Positions 7,510 through 18,685 of a stretch of DNA of 64,000 nucleotides are shown piece by piece. Numbering within the stretch: the first letter of the stretch is position 1; each line of letters begins with the position of its first letter. The notes under the pieces are model-generated. The model was not told the origin of the DNA. It worked only from the letters and a program-made list of their open reading frames with translations, and ran no database searches. Made by a program: the position numbers and the translations under genes. Origin of the DNA: Paraniabella hibiscisoli (lineage in GTDB: Bacteria > Bacteroidota > Bacteroidia > Chitinophagales > Chitinophagaceae); contig NZ_JAKWBK010000003.1 in assembly GCF_022512515.1 (NCBI RefSeq), forward strand, positions 496,001 to 560,000. The letters run 5' to 3'.

Positions 7510-9513
7510 ATGAGATTCAATATTGCTTTGCTGCTTTTATTAACCTCAGTTTGCGTTAAAGCACAACCTCAAATCATTGCTCCCAGAGCTCCGCTAAAAC
7601 AAGATGTCTATCGCGAACTACCTATCGGTGCCATTCAGCCACAGGGCTGGTTAAGAGAAATGCTGGTACGCCAAAAGAATGGTGCTACCGGAAAGCTGGA
7701 TGAATTGTATCCACTTGTTATGGGTAAACGCAATGGATGGCTTGGCGGAGACGGTGATCAATGGGAACGTGGGCCTTACTGGATAGACGGATTATTGCCC
7801 CTGGCTTATATTCTTAAGGATAAAGAACTGATTGCTAAAGTTAAGCCCTGGGTCGAATGGGCAATTAAAAGCCAACAGCCCGATGGCTATTTTGGTCCGG
7901 CCAAAGATTACCCCCACGAACATGGTGTACAACGTAATAATAGCCGCGACTGGTGGCCCAAAATGGTAATGCTCAAAGTGCTCAAACAGTATTATATGGC
8001 CACAGCTGATGAACGTATTGTAAAGCTGTTTACCAACTATTTTAAATACCAGCTAAAAGAACTCCCTTTAAAACCGCTTGACAACTGGACCTTCTGGGCA
8101 AGGTTTCGTGCGGCAGACAATTTAATGGTAGTTTATTGGCTCTACAATATAACCGGGGACAGCTTTCTGCTGGATTTAGCCAACCTGCTCCACCGGCAAA
8201 CCTTTGATTTTACCACTGCCTTTCTCTATAGTGATCTGTTAAGCCGAACTGGTAGTATACATGGCGTCAACCTGGCTCAGGGCTTTAAATCGCCCATGAT
8301 CTATTACCAGCAAAACCAGGACCCTAAATATGCGGAAGCTTTTAAGAAGGGACTTGCCGATCTGAAAAATTTAACGGCACAGTAAACGGTCTTTACGGTG
8401 GCGATGAAGCGTTGCACGGAAACAGCCCTACACAGGGTGCAGAACTATGCTCCGCTGTAGAAATGATGTTTTCACTGGAAGCTGCATTGCAAATATCGGG
8501 CGATGTGGATTACGCCGACCAGCTGGAGCGTATTGCTTTTAACGCATTACCCAGCCAAACAACCGAAGATTATATGCTGCATCAATACTTTCAGCAGGCC
8601 AACCAGGTAATGATCACCCGGCATAACCGCAACTTTGAGGTAAACCATAATGGCACAGACATCTGCTACGGGTTGCTAACAGGTTACCCCTGCTGTACTT
8701 CCAACATGCACCGGGGCTGGCCAAAATTTGTACAAAACCTCTGGTACAGCACGCCTGACAAGGGCTTGGCAGCTTTGGTCTATTCGGCCAGCGAAGTGAC
8801 CGCAACGGTGGCAATAATCAAAAAGTAACTATTAAAGAAACCACCAACTACCCGTTTGAAGAAACAATACACTTTACTGTGACAATGGATAAAAAAGAAA
8901 AAATATAGTATTTCCCTTGGATCTGCGCATTCCCCAATGGTGCACCACGGCAACCATTAAAGTAAACGATGCCGATCACGGAATTGCGTCGGCTGGTGAA
9001 ATTTTTAAAATCAACCGTCAATGGAAAAATGGTGATGTGGTAACCATTCATTTGCCCATGCATATTTATAAAAATACCTGGCATGAAAATTCTGTCTCGG
9101 TAGAACGAGGTCCATTGGTATATGCATTAAAAATTGGAGAAAAACAAGCGCTCGTACAGAATAAGAAAGACCCTGAAAACTATGGAAAGAGTTATGTAGA
9201 GATAAGGCCAACCACGCCCTGGAATTTTGGACTGATCAGTAGGTCTGACAAAGAGTTTAGTGAACAGTTTACTATCACAAAAGCTCCCTCTATTACTAAC
9301 TACCCGTGGACCAGCACAAATACCCCTCTCACACTTACTACCCGGGCCAGGCGTATACCTGAATGGGGATTGTATAATGAAATGGCGGGTCCCCTGCCCT
9401 TCAGCGTCATTTACAACGAAAATGTACCCAAACAGCCCGAAGAGACGATTGAGCTGATCCCTTATGGCTGCACGAGGTTGCGCGTATCACAATTTCCGGT
9501 AGTAGGAAGATAA
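7510..9513 (+). CDS. GH127-type beta-L-arabinofuranosidase (DUF1680), three frameshifts
   Basis: A signal peptide (MRFNIALLLLLTSVCVKA) is followed by an alpha-barrel domain of the DUF1680/GH127 family, about 665 residues in all. Landmarks are GDGDQWERGPYWIDGLLPLA, GGDEALHG, GAELCSAVEMMFSLE with the Glu and Cys used by this family, and PCCTSNMHRGWPKF with paired Cys. The C-terminal beta-sandwich contains RIPQW and VERGPLVYAL. Frames change near 8370 (A5, needs A6), 8810 (one G lost) and 8900 (A6, needs A7). Exported, probably cutting terminal beta-L-arabinofuranose from plant glycans; the exact sugar cannot be told. No SusCD pair lies beside it. Confidence 0.85.
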
Positions 9514-9585
9514 ACAGCAGGCTTTAGAAAGAAGTGCACGAAATGATTTTAATTTGCAGCATTCAGGCAATAATCATTTTATTTC

Positions 9586-11413
9586 ATGCATCCTCACATA
9601 CAACATTTAATCCGCTGCATTAATCTCGAAGAAAAAGAACAAACCGAACGTTACCAGCTCAGCCAGGCACATACTGTAAGAGCATTAAAAGCTGAGGGAT
9701 TGGCCTTACATCCTATTTCGGTAACCCGTAAGAGTTTTGGATATGCCGACTACCCCGAGATCAGTTTCCGCCTTCCCTACCCCGGCACTACGAATATGTT
9801 TCGGGATGGCGCCGCTATCGAATGTTTTAAACAGGGAGAAGAACCCGTTAAAGGAATTATGATGAGCCTCGAAGGCAAAACCGGGGAATTCAGATTATTC
9901 GCCCCGGACTTTCCGGATTGGATCGAAGACGAAGGTGTAGGACTTAAACTGGCGCCTGATACCCGCACCAACAGCATCATGAAAGAGGCATTAACGGGCC
10001 TTGAAAAAAACAAGCATCTTTTCCAATTGTTTGAAGAGCTACATGGCGACACCAGCTCCAACTCAGCTACGCCCGCGTACAATGTCCCACTCGCATTCTT
10101 CAATAAAAATTTAAATAATAGCCAGCAGCAAGCTGTATCGGCCATAACAGAAAACCAGGAGCTGACCATTGTGCATGGACCTCCCGGAACCGGCAAGACC
10201 ACTACTCTAATAGAAGCCGTGCAGCAGCTGGCAAAAAGGGGAGAGAAAGTATTGGTTACCGCCCCCAGCAATGCAGCGGTTGACAATATTTGCAAGGGAC
10301 TGCTTCAGAAAGGCATACAGTTATTGAGAGTGGGCAATGCCAGTAAAACTGATGAAGCTATTTTCATGCATACGCCCGAAGGCCGGCTGAGCAATAGCAA
10401 GGTTCAGAAAGATATCCGCCAGCTAAAGCTGAGAGCCGAAGAATTCAGACGAATGGCTTTAAAGTACAAACGAACCTTTGGAAAAGCCGAAAGAGAGCAG
10501 CGAAGTCTTTTATTTAAAGAGGTTAAAAATATCAGGAATGAAATAAAGCAATTGCAACACTACAACGAGGAAAAACTGTTTACAGAAGCCCAGGTAATTG
10601 CAGGCACACCTATTGGCTTACACGATGCAGGCCTGGGCACAATAACCTTTCAACACCTTATTGTGGATGAAGCGGGACAATGCATTGAACCCCTCGCCTG
10701 GTGCGTATTTCCTTTAGCGCCTAAAATTGTATTGGCCGGAGATCACCTCCAACTACCTCCAACAGTTTTAAGTAATGCTGCCCAGAAAGCGGGATTTAAC
10801 CGTTCGATCTTAGAAATCGCCATTGAAACTGCTCCCGTAGTACACCTGTTGAATACGCAGTACCGTATGAAACCCGTTATTGCCGGGTTCAGCAGCGAAT
10901 ACTTTTATAAGGGACTATTACTATCCGCATCCCATTTGGTTAACCAAGGTACTCACCTTACTTTTATTGATACCGCAGGTTCCGGCTTTAATGAGAGCAA
11001 AGGACCTGATGGAAGCAGTCTTCAAAACGAAGGTGAACTGAATATTGCAGCAACTGCTTCAAAACGGTGACTTTGTCGCCGAAAGCTCGGCTTTTATATC
11101 TCCTTACGCCGGCCAGGTTTTAATGGCCAAAGACAAGCTGCCTAAAACCATGCGCGTTAGTACCATTGATAGCTTCCAGGGACAGGAAAAATCGGTTATT
11201 GTATTATCGCTGGTAAGAAGTAACGATGACTGCGAGATAGGTTTTTTGAAGGATTACCGCAGGATGAATGTAGCAATCACACGGGCAAAGGATGCGCTTA
11301 TTGTTATAGGGGATAGTGCCACAATTGGCGCCGACCCATTTTACGAGTCGTTTTTGCAGTATGTTGAACAATATGGCACTTACCGTACCGTGTGGGAGTT
11401 TGAAATGATCTGA
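9586..11413 (+). CDS. UPF1/IGHMBP2-type superfamily 1 helicase, one frameshift
   Basis: About 609 residues. An N-terminal beta-rich domain (residues 1-170) precedes the SF1 core: Walker A GPPGTGKTTT near residue 197, motif Ia VLVTAPSNAAVDN, motif II VDEAGQ, motif III AGDHLQLPPTV, and motif IV in LLNTQYRM. After a break near 11050 the other frame continues with motif V (STIDSFQGQEKSVIVLSLVRS) and motif VI (YRRMNVAITRAKDALIVIG). Restoring one base before GCAGCAACTGC joins them as ELNI-VQQLLQNGDF. Likely a 5'-3' helicase acting on RNA or DNA; homologues are widespread in Bacteroidota and the role is not settled. No nuclease domain is attached. Confidence 0.85.
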
Positions 11414-11430
11414 TGAAAAAGGTCGGGAAT

Positions 11431-11990
11431 TTATTCTGTATATTTTTCGAAAGTCAATTTCAGCTTTTGAACATAATCGGACCGGTCTTCAGGACTTTTG
11501 TACTTAAAGGCAAAAGACTCCCAGTCCTTACTGCGTAAATCTTCGTCCATCGAAAGATTTTTAAGATATTGAACAAATGCTAACAAGTGTTCACCTTCGC
11601 TTTTATACATAGCACTTACAAAATCCTGCAGGGAATAATATCCCGCCAGGGCATAATTGTATCCCATCACCTGAAACCTACCCCAGCTGGCAGACATCAA
11701 CGCTGCATTACGGTTGAGCCAGGCAGCTTTATGCAATCTTTCATGCTGGCTGGATACAGGGCCAAAATCTCCCGGTTCCGGATGAGAAATATCCGGAGCT
11801 ACCTTATCGTAAGCTCCTTGCGTCCGACGCGAAAAACATCTTTATGAAACCAAAGCAAAGGCTCATAGGTAGATAGAAATCCCTCACGGCTACCTTCCAC
11901 TTCGATGATAGTCTTAATTATTGCTATTTCGCAACTTATCACAGCAGCTGCCTTCGATAAATCTGAGTCTGTTAACCCTCCAGTTGTCAT
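11431..11990 (-). CDS. N-acetylmuramidase-domain protein (DUF3380), one frameshift
   Basis: About 187 residues covering a complete N-acetylmuramidase domain: IIEVEGSREGFL with the likely catalytic Glu (residues 28-39), PLLWFHKDVF, then after the frame break RLHKAAWLNRNAALMSASWG and RFQVMGYNYALAGYYSLQDF. Restoring one T in the T5 run near 11836 gives FHKDVFSRRTQGAYDKVAPD and a continuous protein. No signal peptide or membrane segment is visible, so export would need lysis or a special route. It is convergent with the helicase. It resembles single-domain endolysins; I see no holin, spanin or phage genes nearby. Confidence 0.8.
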
Positions 11991-12301
11991 TAATGCATAC
12001 TCTCCTTATGAGACGGTTTAGAAAGCATTAATTATAGCGAAAATTATGCCGTCATTTTTACTTTTCAATTGTAAAACCATATTACAATGACACTACTTTT
12101 TTAATTCATTAAAAACCACTTTAATAAAATTAAATAAAAATCGAGGTTTTTATTTTTTTAAGCCAACGAAAAGTTAAAAGCCAGCAAGCGTGCGTTTGGA
12201 GCAAAAATTGATATGTTAAATTGAGCCTAATACGCTATTGTAGTGTTACATTTGCCTTGCAATCTCAAATTAACTTTCTTATACACCCCAAACAAAACCA
12301 G
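11991..12301. other. AT-rich intergenic region
   Basis: About 310 bp, very AT-rich, between two divergent genes. A weak all-AT hairpin (AATAAAAA at 12133-12140 and TTTTTATT at 12147-12154, then more T) could be a terminator relic. A promoter for the lipoprotein gene lies at its right end. No gene was seen. Confidence 0.4.
12247..12254 (+). promoter_or_regulatory. Promoter -7 element of lipoprotein gene
   Basis: TACATTTG matches the Bacteroidota TAnnTTTG element, about 48 nt before the chosen ATG. No good TTG -33 element is seen. Confidence 0.4.
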
Positions 12302-12894
12302 ATGAAAAATTTGCTATCACTTGTTGCAGTAATTGTAATGCTTGCTTCGTGTGGCAAAACAGACCTGACTCCCGAACAAAAAGAACCTCTTAAACTGGAC
12401 ATTGACCAATTGGTAGGATTTATCGGTAAGAAATATTATACGCTTCAGTCTGCATTTGCAAATACCAATATTGTTATTACAGATTCTATGGGCCACAAAA
12501 AGGCTACAGTACCCGTTTTAGACAGGGAATCTCCTAATCCGAATTTTGTATGCGAACTATCAGAAGAAAACGACATCATTACAAAAATAGAAATCAAAGC
12601 AACCATTGGCACTCATGGTACTTACAAGAATACCTTTCATTATTTTGATGAATTACTGAGCGCCAAATATCCGCTGGCAAAATTTTATGCGATAGATGCG
12701 GATGGTGGGGTAAACAACAGCAGTAAGACCAAGGAAGACCTTTATAATTATTTGCAATACAATACTTCGTCGGGGGCAGCATTAGAGTTTAAAACCTCCA
12801 ATGCCGATATTGTAAACTTCTTTTTTAACGAAACGAACAAAGCCTTCACCATCTCCATTGAAGGAAAGAAAAAAGCATTTTTTCTTCTCCATAA
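12302..12894 (+). CDS. Exported lipoprotein of unknown function
   Basis: Start chosen at 12302 because a lipoprotein signal (MKNLLSLVAVIVMLASC) begins there; the upstream in-frame extension has no such sense. The mature part, about 175 residues, has no family I recognise; it is mixed alpha/beta with a FHYFDELLSAKYPLAKFY stretch. The open frame would run on through a terminator to 12952. If one T is restored in the T6 run at 12878-12883 the protein ends SSP-stop at 12894, just before the hairpin. I prefer that end, given the many similar losses in this window. Confidence 0.6.
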
Positions 12895-12896
12895 AA

Positions 12897-12931
12897 AAAG
12901 CCAGGTTAGATTTATATCCAACCTGGCTTTT
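12897..12931. terminator. Bidirectional terminator
   Basis: AAAGCCAGGTT at 12897-12907 pairs with AACCTGGCTTT at 12920-12930, flanked by an A run on the left and T on the right. It lies between the convergent lipoprotein gene and gcvP and can serve both. Confidence 0.8.
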
Positions 12932-12953
12932 AAGTTATTTAATAGTTTGTAAA

Positions 12954-15822
12954 CTAAGCCTCTGCATACATTTCTGTAGGCTCGCAGGTGCAAATAAGGT
13001 TTCTATCCCCTACCGTATTGTTTACCCTTGCCACAGATGGCCAGAACTTATTAAGCGTAACATAATGCAACGGAAATGCCGCGTCCTGGCGGCTATAGCC
13101 ATGGTTCCATTCGTTTGCAGTAACTACCTGCTGCGTATGAGGTGCATTTTTAAAGCGTTGTCCTTAACATCCGCTATTCCATCCTCTATAGCTTTAATTT
13201 CCTCCCTGATGCTGATCATCGCATCGCAAAAGCGATCTAATTCTGCTTTATCCTCGCTTTCGGTAGGTTCTATCATAATAGTGCCCGGTACAGGGAAGCT
13301 CATAGTAGGCGCATGAAAACCATAATCCATCAAGCGTTTCGCCACATCTTCTGCTTCAATTTGGGCTGTTTTTTTAAATGGCCTCAGATCCACTATAAAT
13401 TCATGCGCACAAAGTCCGTTATCGTTTGTATACAAAATATCGTAGTGCTTGCCCAGCCTGGAACGCATGTAGTTAGCATTCAGTATGGCATATTCTGTAG
13501 CCGATTTCACGCCGTCGCCTCCCAGCATCATAATATAGGCATAAGAGATCAGCAAAATAGATGCTGAACCATAAGGCGCAGCAGATACCGCATGTTGCAA
13601 ACCGTTGGCATCCTGGAAAACGTGACCAGGTAAATATTGAGCCAGGTGCGCCTTTACACAAATAGGGCCCATGCCAGGACCACCACCACCATGTGGAATA
13701 GCAAAGGTTTTGTGGAGATTGAGGTGACACACATCTGCACCAATCAGGCCGGGAGCTGTTAAACCTACCTGCGCATTCATATTGGCGCCGTCCATATAAA
13801 CTTGTCCGCCATGATCGTGAACGATCTGGTTAATCTCTTTACCGTTTCTTCGTAAACACCATAGGTACTTGGGTAAGTGATCATGATACCCGCCAGGTTC
13901 TCCGCATGTTGTGCGGCTTTTGCCTTCAGATCGGCTACATCAATATACCCATTCTCCAGCGCTTTTACTACCACCACTTTCATACCCGCCATAACCGCAG
14001 AAGCAGGGTTGGTACCATGCGCCGAAATAGGTATCAGCATTACATTTCTGTGTGGATTACCCTGTGCTTCATGGTATGCCTTAATAGTAAGCAATCCTGC
14101 ATATTCGCCCTGCGCGCCGCTATTAGGCTGCAGGCTGCAAGCATCAAAAGCAGTGATTTCACATAAATATTTACCAAGATTATCAACTAACTCTTTATAA
14201 CCACCTGCCTGCTCTACAGGAACGAAAGGGTGAATACTGCCCCAATGCGACCAGCTTAATGGCATCATCTGTGTTGCTGCATTCAATTTCATGGTACAGC
14301 TACCCAGTGATATCATGGAAGTATTTAAAGAAAGATCTTTGTTCTCCAGGTATTTGATGTACCGCATCATCTGGCTTTCGCTATGATGCGTGTTAAACAC
14401 CGCATGCGTCAGGTAAGATGACTTACGGATCAAAGATTCAGGCAAGCGATAAGTACCTGCATCCGCATTAATATCAAACGCCACCGGGTCGGTATCATTT
14501 TCAAAGCAGTTGATAATATCAAACAGATCTTCTACAATAACGGTTTCATCAATCGAAATACCAATCAAATCTTCACCGATATAGCGGAAATTGATCTTTT
14601 GCGCTTCTGCCTTCTGCCTGATAGCAGCCACGTCGGAAGCCTTTACCACAATGGTATCAAAAAAGTATTCACTAACCAGCTCAAAACCGCGCGCTTCTAT
14701 TTCAGCGGCTACAGTTTGAGCATAGATAGCAATTCTTTCAGCTATAGCTTTCAATCCTTGCGGACCATGATAAACTGCATACATAGCAGCCATGTTGGCT
14801 AATAATGCCTGTGCCGTACAAATATTTGAAGTCGCTTTTTCTCTTTTAATATGCTGCTCACGGGTTTGTAAGGCCATGCGTAGCGCCCTGTTACCCTGCG
14901 CATCCACACTCACACCAATGATACGACCTGGCAGTACGCGTTTAAAATCGTCTTTTGCCGCCATAAAAGCTGCATGTGGGCCGCCATATCCTAATGGAAC
15001 ACCCAATCTTTGCGCAGAACCAATTGCCACATCAGCGCCTAATTCTCCGGGAGAAGTTAAGACACTAAGCGCCAGCAGGTCTGTTGCCATTGCTACGTGC
15101 CCACCCGCCTGCTGAACATTGCCTATAAAAACACTATAATCCTCTATGCTACCTACATTATTCGGATATTGTACCAATGCGCCAAAATAGGTTTCGTCAA
15201 TGTTAGCCGACTTATAATCACCTTCAACTACTTCAATACCGAATGGAATAGCCCTTGTATAAATTACGTCTTTTGTTTGAGGAAAAGTTGCTGCATCCAG
15301 GAAAAAACGGGGTCTTTCAACATGATCCTGCCTGTTTTTTAAGTTAAAAAACATAGCCATGGCCTCGGCAGCAGCAGTAGCTTCATCTAAAAGAGAAGCA
15401 TTTGCCAGGGGCAAACCGGTCAGATCACTCACCAAAGTCTGGTAGTTCAGCAAGCTCTCTAATCGTCCCTGCGAGATCTCTGCCTGGTAAGGAGTATACT
15501 GCGTATACCAACCTGGATTTTCAAAAATATTACGTAAAATAACCGAAGGGGTAATGGTACCATAATAGCCCTGACCAATATAGTTCTTAAATATCTTGTT
15601 TTTAAGAGACACATTCTTAATATGCCTCAGATATTCATGCTCACTCATGGCCCTGGGGATGCGAAGCGCATTTTTCATTCGGATACCCGAGGGCACTGTT
15701 TTCTCAATTAAGCTGTCTAAATCGCTAAAACCCGTCTCATGTAACATTTTCTGGGTTTCAGACTCGTTAGGCCCAATATGCCTTTTTGCAAACTCTTTCG
15801 ACTGGAGTTCTAAAATACTCAT
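12954..15822 (-). CDS. gcvP: Glycine dehydrogenase, P protein of the glycine cleavage system, two frameshifts
   Basis: About 957 residues, the fused (P1 plus P2) form. It starts MSILELQSKEFAKRHIGP. The PLP-lysine region is CHLNLHKTFAIPHGGGGPG, with the substrate-binding GTNPASAVM upstream, and the protein ends NLICTCEPTEMYAEA. It catalyses PLP-dependent decarboxylation of glycine and passes aminomethyl to the H protein. Frames change near 13855 (AAA, needs AAAA, restoring NQIVHDHGGQVYMDGANM) and near 13152 (A5, needs A6). No gcvT or gcvH is adjacent, as is common in Bacteroidota. The leader of about 70 nt is structured. Confidence 0.93.
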
Positions 15823-15842
15823 AGTGTGGTAGAAATTAAATT

Positions 15843-15892
15843 TTTTGCCCGAAGGTTCAAAGAACTCCCTTGAGGCTCCTTCGGAGGATGTG
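15843..15892 (-). promoter_or_regulatory. Structured gcvP leader with hairpin and A-run
   Basis: On the minus strand CCGAAGG pairs with CCTTCGG around an inner GTTC/GAAC stem, and the hairpin is followed by CAAAAAATTTAATT before the ATG. The same CCGAAGG...TTCGG-C-AAAAAATT arrangement occurs in the yidC leader. It may only present an unstructured A-rich ribosome site. No recognised riboswitch. Confidence 0.4.
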
Positions 15893-15900
15893 CAAAGTTA
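15893..15900 (-). promoter_or_regulatory. Promoter -7 element of gcvP
   Basis: Minus strand TAACTTTG matches TAnnTTTG and is followed by GCAC; it lies about 70 nt before the gcvP ATG. Confidence 0.5.
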
Positions 15901-16024
15901 ATGGTAATTTATCAGCTGTATTTGCGCATACGTTTGACCATGATATAACATGTGAATAAGTACTTTGTTTAATGTTAATAGGCTGGCCGGTTGCTAAGCC
16001 AAATGCCTAAAAAATGAAACTTAT

Positions 16025-16032
16025 TATCTTTG
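16025..16032 (+). promoter_or_regulatory. Promoter -7 element of hydroxylase gene
   Basis: TATCTTTG, exact TAnnTTTG, ends 5 nt before the ATGATG at 16038. It argues against the more upstream ATG at 16014 and suggests an almost leaderless transcript. Confidence 0.5.
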
Positions 16033-16037
16033 CGCCC

Positions 16038-16951
16038 ATGATGGGTACAGCCAAAGAACAACTGTTAATTTTACTAACTACTCCTTTATATATTATCATA
16101 ATTGGTATAGAGCTGATTTTTAGCCATTTAAGAAAGCAGAATACCTATACATTTAAGGATACTATTCAAAACATTTACCTGATGTTATTAAATGGCGGAC
16201 TGGATCTGGCCTTTCGTTCGGTATATATCGGGACCGTGCTGTTGTTCTTTTATAACCACCGGCTGGTAGCGCCCATTGAGACGCCATGGATATACTGGCT
16301 CACATTGTTGGTATTCCAGGACTTCATGTATTACTGGCTGCACCGGGTAGATCATGAATGCCGTCTTTTTGGGCTACCCATTTCACCCACCACTCTTCGC
16401 CCAAGTTTAATCTTACCGTAGGATTCCGGTCATCGGTTCTGGAGCCTTTATACCGGTTCGTTTACTTTATTCCTATTGCATGGCTGGGATTTCATCCAAT
16501 TGATATTGCTTTTGTCTATTCCGCCACCCAGATCTGGGGTATTTTAATACATACGGAAAAGGTAGGCAACCTGGGGTTCCTGGAATACATATTCGTTACA
16601 CCCTCGCATCACCGGGTGCATCATGGCTCTAACGCTAAATACCTTGATAAAAACATGGGGATGTTTCTGATCATCTGGGACAAACTATTTGGCACTTTTC
16701 AAAAAGAACTACCTCCTGAGTCTTACCAGCCTATCAAATACGGTCTTACCACTCCCATGGAGAAAGAGAATGCCTTCACCATTGTGTTTTATGAATGGAT
16801 CAATATCTTTAAAGACCTGAAACAAAAGAACCTCACTTTTAAGCAAAAGCTGGGCTACCTTTTTGGACCGCCCGGATGGAGTCATAACGGTAGTCGTCAA
16901 ACCAGCGAACAAATGAGACAGCAGGAAGAGCTGGAGCAAAGCAATCAATAA
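16038..16951 (+). CDS. Sterol desaturase/fatty acid hydroxylase family protein, one frameshift
   Basis: About 305 residues. Several membrane helices (LILLTTPLYIIIIGIELIF; NGGLDLAFRSVYIGTVLLFF) are followed by the histidine boxes of the family: HRVDH, then THFTHHSS, then SHHRVHHG, expected to hold a di-iron centre. Frames join when one T is added to the T5 run near 16366 (RLFWATHFTHHSS). The start at 16038 follows the promoter element. It oxidises or desaturates a lipid chain or sterol-like substrate in the membrane; the substrate is unknown. It overlaps the next gene by 1 nt (TAATG), so the two are co-expressed. Confidence 0.85.
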
Positions 16952-17425
16952 TGGCAAAAGACATACTTCAGAACTGGGAAAAAGATCGAAAGAACACCGT
17001 AAGCAATACCAGCAATTTTTAAAAAGAGCTGATAAGAATAAAGTATTAAAGCCTTACCTACCCTTCATGAAGAAGCTTTTGAACATGTAGATTGTTTAAC
17101 CTGCGCCAACTGTTGTAAAAACTATTCTCCCCGCTTCAAAACCCCGGATGTAAAGCGTATTTCAAAATACCTGGGTATGAAGGAAAGCGCTTTTATAGAC
17201 ACTTATCTTCGGGTTGATGAGGATGGCGACTTCGTAGTAAAATCATCACCCTGCCCATTTTTGGCATCAGACAACACTTGTACTATATATGACGAGCGTC
17301 CTTCTGACTGCGCCCGTTTTCCCTATACAGATGAAGATGTGCTCATCAAACGCCAGGCACTTACCTTAAAAAACAGTGAGTTCTGTCCTATTACCTATTA
17401 TGTATTAGAAAAACTAATCCAGTAA
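16951..17425 (+). CDS. YkgJ-family cysteine cluster protein, two frameshifts
   Basis: About 158 residues starting MAKDILQNWEKDRK at an ATG overlapping the previous stop. The pattern is C-x2-C-x2-CC (CLTCANCC), then SPCPFL, then C-x-IYDERPSDCARFPY and FCPITY, the set of Cys seen in YkgJ/UPF0153 proteins thought to bind zinc or an iron-sulfur cluster. Two missing bases, one A near 16997 and one near 17050, split the N-terminal 70 residues from the rest. Function is not established for the family. Operon partner of the hydroxylase. Confidence 0.8.
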
Positions 17426-17498
17426 AAATTATTGGTAATAGATACTAAACTTTCTGTCCTGTACTCACCTGATATCCTTCTATTTTCCTTTAGTACAC

Positions 17499-17506
17499 TA
17501 AATTTG
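17499..17506 (+). promoter_or_regulatory. Promoter -7 element of proB
   Basis: TAAATTTG matches TAnnTTTG, followed by CATAC, 16 nt before the proB ATG. Confidence 0.45.
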
Positions 17507-17522
17507 CATACATTTTAATTTT

Positions 17523-18559
17523 ATGAGGCAAAAGGTTTTAGTGATAAAGTTGGGTTCTGCAGTTATCACCAACGCTAACGGCAATATTAACAAAGCCGTT
17601 ATTAAAAAGATTGTAACCGATATAGGCAACCTGCATAAAGACTATAAAATCGTTTTGGTTAGCAGCGGAGCGGTTAGCAGCGGAAAGAAATATCTTTCGG
17701 GTTATAAAGGCACGCTGCTTCAACGCAAAGTGGCAGCAGCTATCGGCAACCCCATCCTGATACAGCTATACAGGAGTTATTTCCAAAAATGCGGACTTAC
17801 TGTAGCGCAGGCATTATGTGAACGATCGCACTTCAGCAACCGTAAACAGTTTTTACAACTGCGCGATACATTCAATACCTTCTGGTCTCACAATGTTATT
17901 CCCGTTGTGAATGAAAATGACGTGATCAGCGACCTGGAATTGAAGTTTTCCGACAATGATGAATTGGCTACTTTATTGGCCATTGCCTTCGATGCAGAAA
18001 CATTAGTATTATGTACTTCAGTTGGTGGCTTTTTAAATGATGAAAAAAGATCATCCCGGAAATAAAAGCCATAGATAAAGACGTGCTGGGACTAGTAAAA
18101 AAGGGAGAGAAATCTGAATTTGGGCTGGGAGGAATGTTATCGAAATTAACCTTCACCAGGTTGGCTACTAATTTGGGAATTAATGTTATCATGTGCGGAT
18201 TAAAATCGGCCTCTCCTATTACCGATGCTTTAAATAAAAAAACAGGGAGTTGGTTTTATGCACAAAAGTCCAACTTAAAAAACAGGCAAAAATGGCTGGC
18301 CAGCGGTTCTATTACTTTAGGTAATATTAAGCTGGATAAAGGCGCGGCAAAGGCTGTAGCAGAACGAAAGAGTTTATTAACAGTAGGTATCAGCAGCATA
18401 GAAGGCAGTTTCGCTATTGGTGAAGTGGTACAATTAATGGGTGAAGACGATATTATTATTGGCATTGCCAAAACCAAACTAAGCAGCACGGAATTAAAAA
18501 AACAATTGAAAGAAAAGAATATTATTGCGGCGCACGCTAATGATATAGTACTGGTGTAG
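17523..18559 (+). CDS. proB: Glutamate 5-kinase, one frameshift
   Basis: About 345 residues. The amino-acid kinase domain begins VLVIKLGSAVIT, with LVSSGAVSSGKK, NENDVIS and FSDNDELATLLA; the C-terminal 75 residues form the PUA domain. It phosphorylates glutamate in the first step of proline synthesis. One A missing from the A6 run at 18043-18048 breaks the frame; restoring it gives DEKKIIPEIKAID. The partner proA lies about 2.3 kb downstream, separated by a Fic gene and an insertion sequence. In most bacteria proB and proA adjoin. Confidence 0.92.
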
Positions 18560-18588
18560 GACGAAAAGTTTACAAAAGAGGTAATAAA

Positions 18589-18672
18589 ACGAGGGTAAAA
18601 ATCGCCCTCGTTTTTTGAACGAGGGCAAAAAATGCATAAATTTACTCTCGTTGTAAAAACGAGTGTAAAAAT
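18589..18672. promoter_or_regulatory. Operator-like repeat array upstream of the Fic gene
   Basis: Three direct copies of ACGAGnGYAAAAAT lie at 18589-18602, 18619-18633 and 18659-18672. Inverted halves lie between them: GCCCTCGT at 18604-18611 and TTTACTCTCGT at 18641-18651, the latter forming a dyad with ACGAGTGTAAA. The first dyad followed by six T could also terminate proB. The Fic protein ends in a winged-helix-like region, so autoregulation at these sites is a fair inference. Confidence 0.6.
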
Positions 18673-18685
18673 TACTCTTATTAAA

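Noticed and set aside
12133..12154. Hairpin AATAAAAA/TTTTTATT as a terminator or operator
   Set aside because: Pure AT stem in an AT-rich region; expected by chance.
13877..14200. Open frames opposite gcvP
   Set aside because: Shadows of a long, well-conserved gene; composition follows the antisense of gcvP.
15843..15900. Glycine riboswitch before gcvP
   Set aside because: The leader is only about 70 nt and shows a simple hairpin without the glycine aptamer core.
18632..18685. N-terminal extension of the Fic protein
   Set aside because: It would translate the operator-like repeats; homologous sequence begins at the ATG at 18686.
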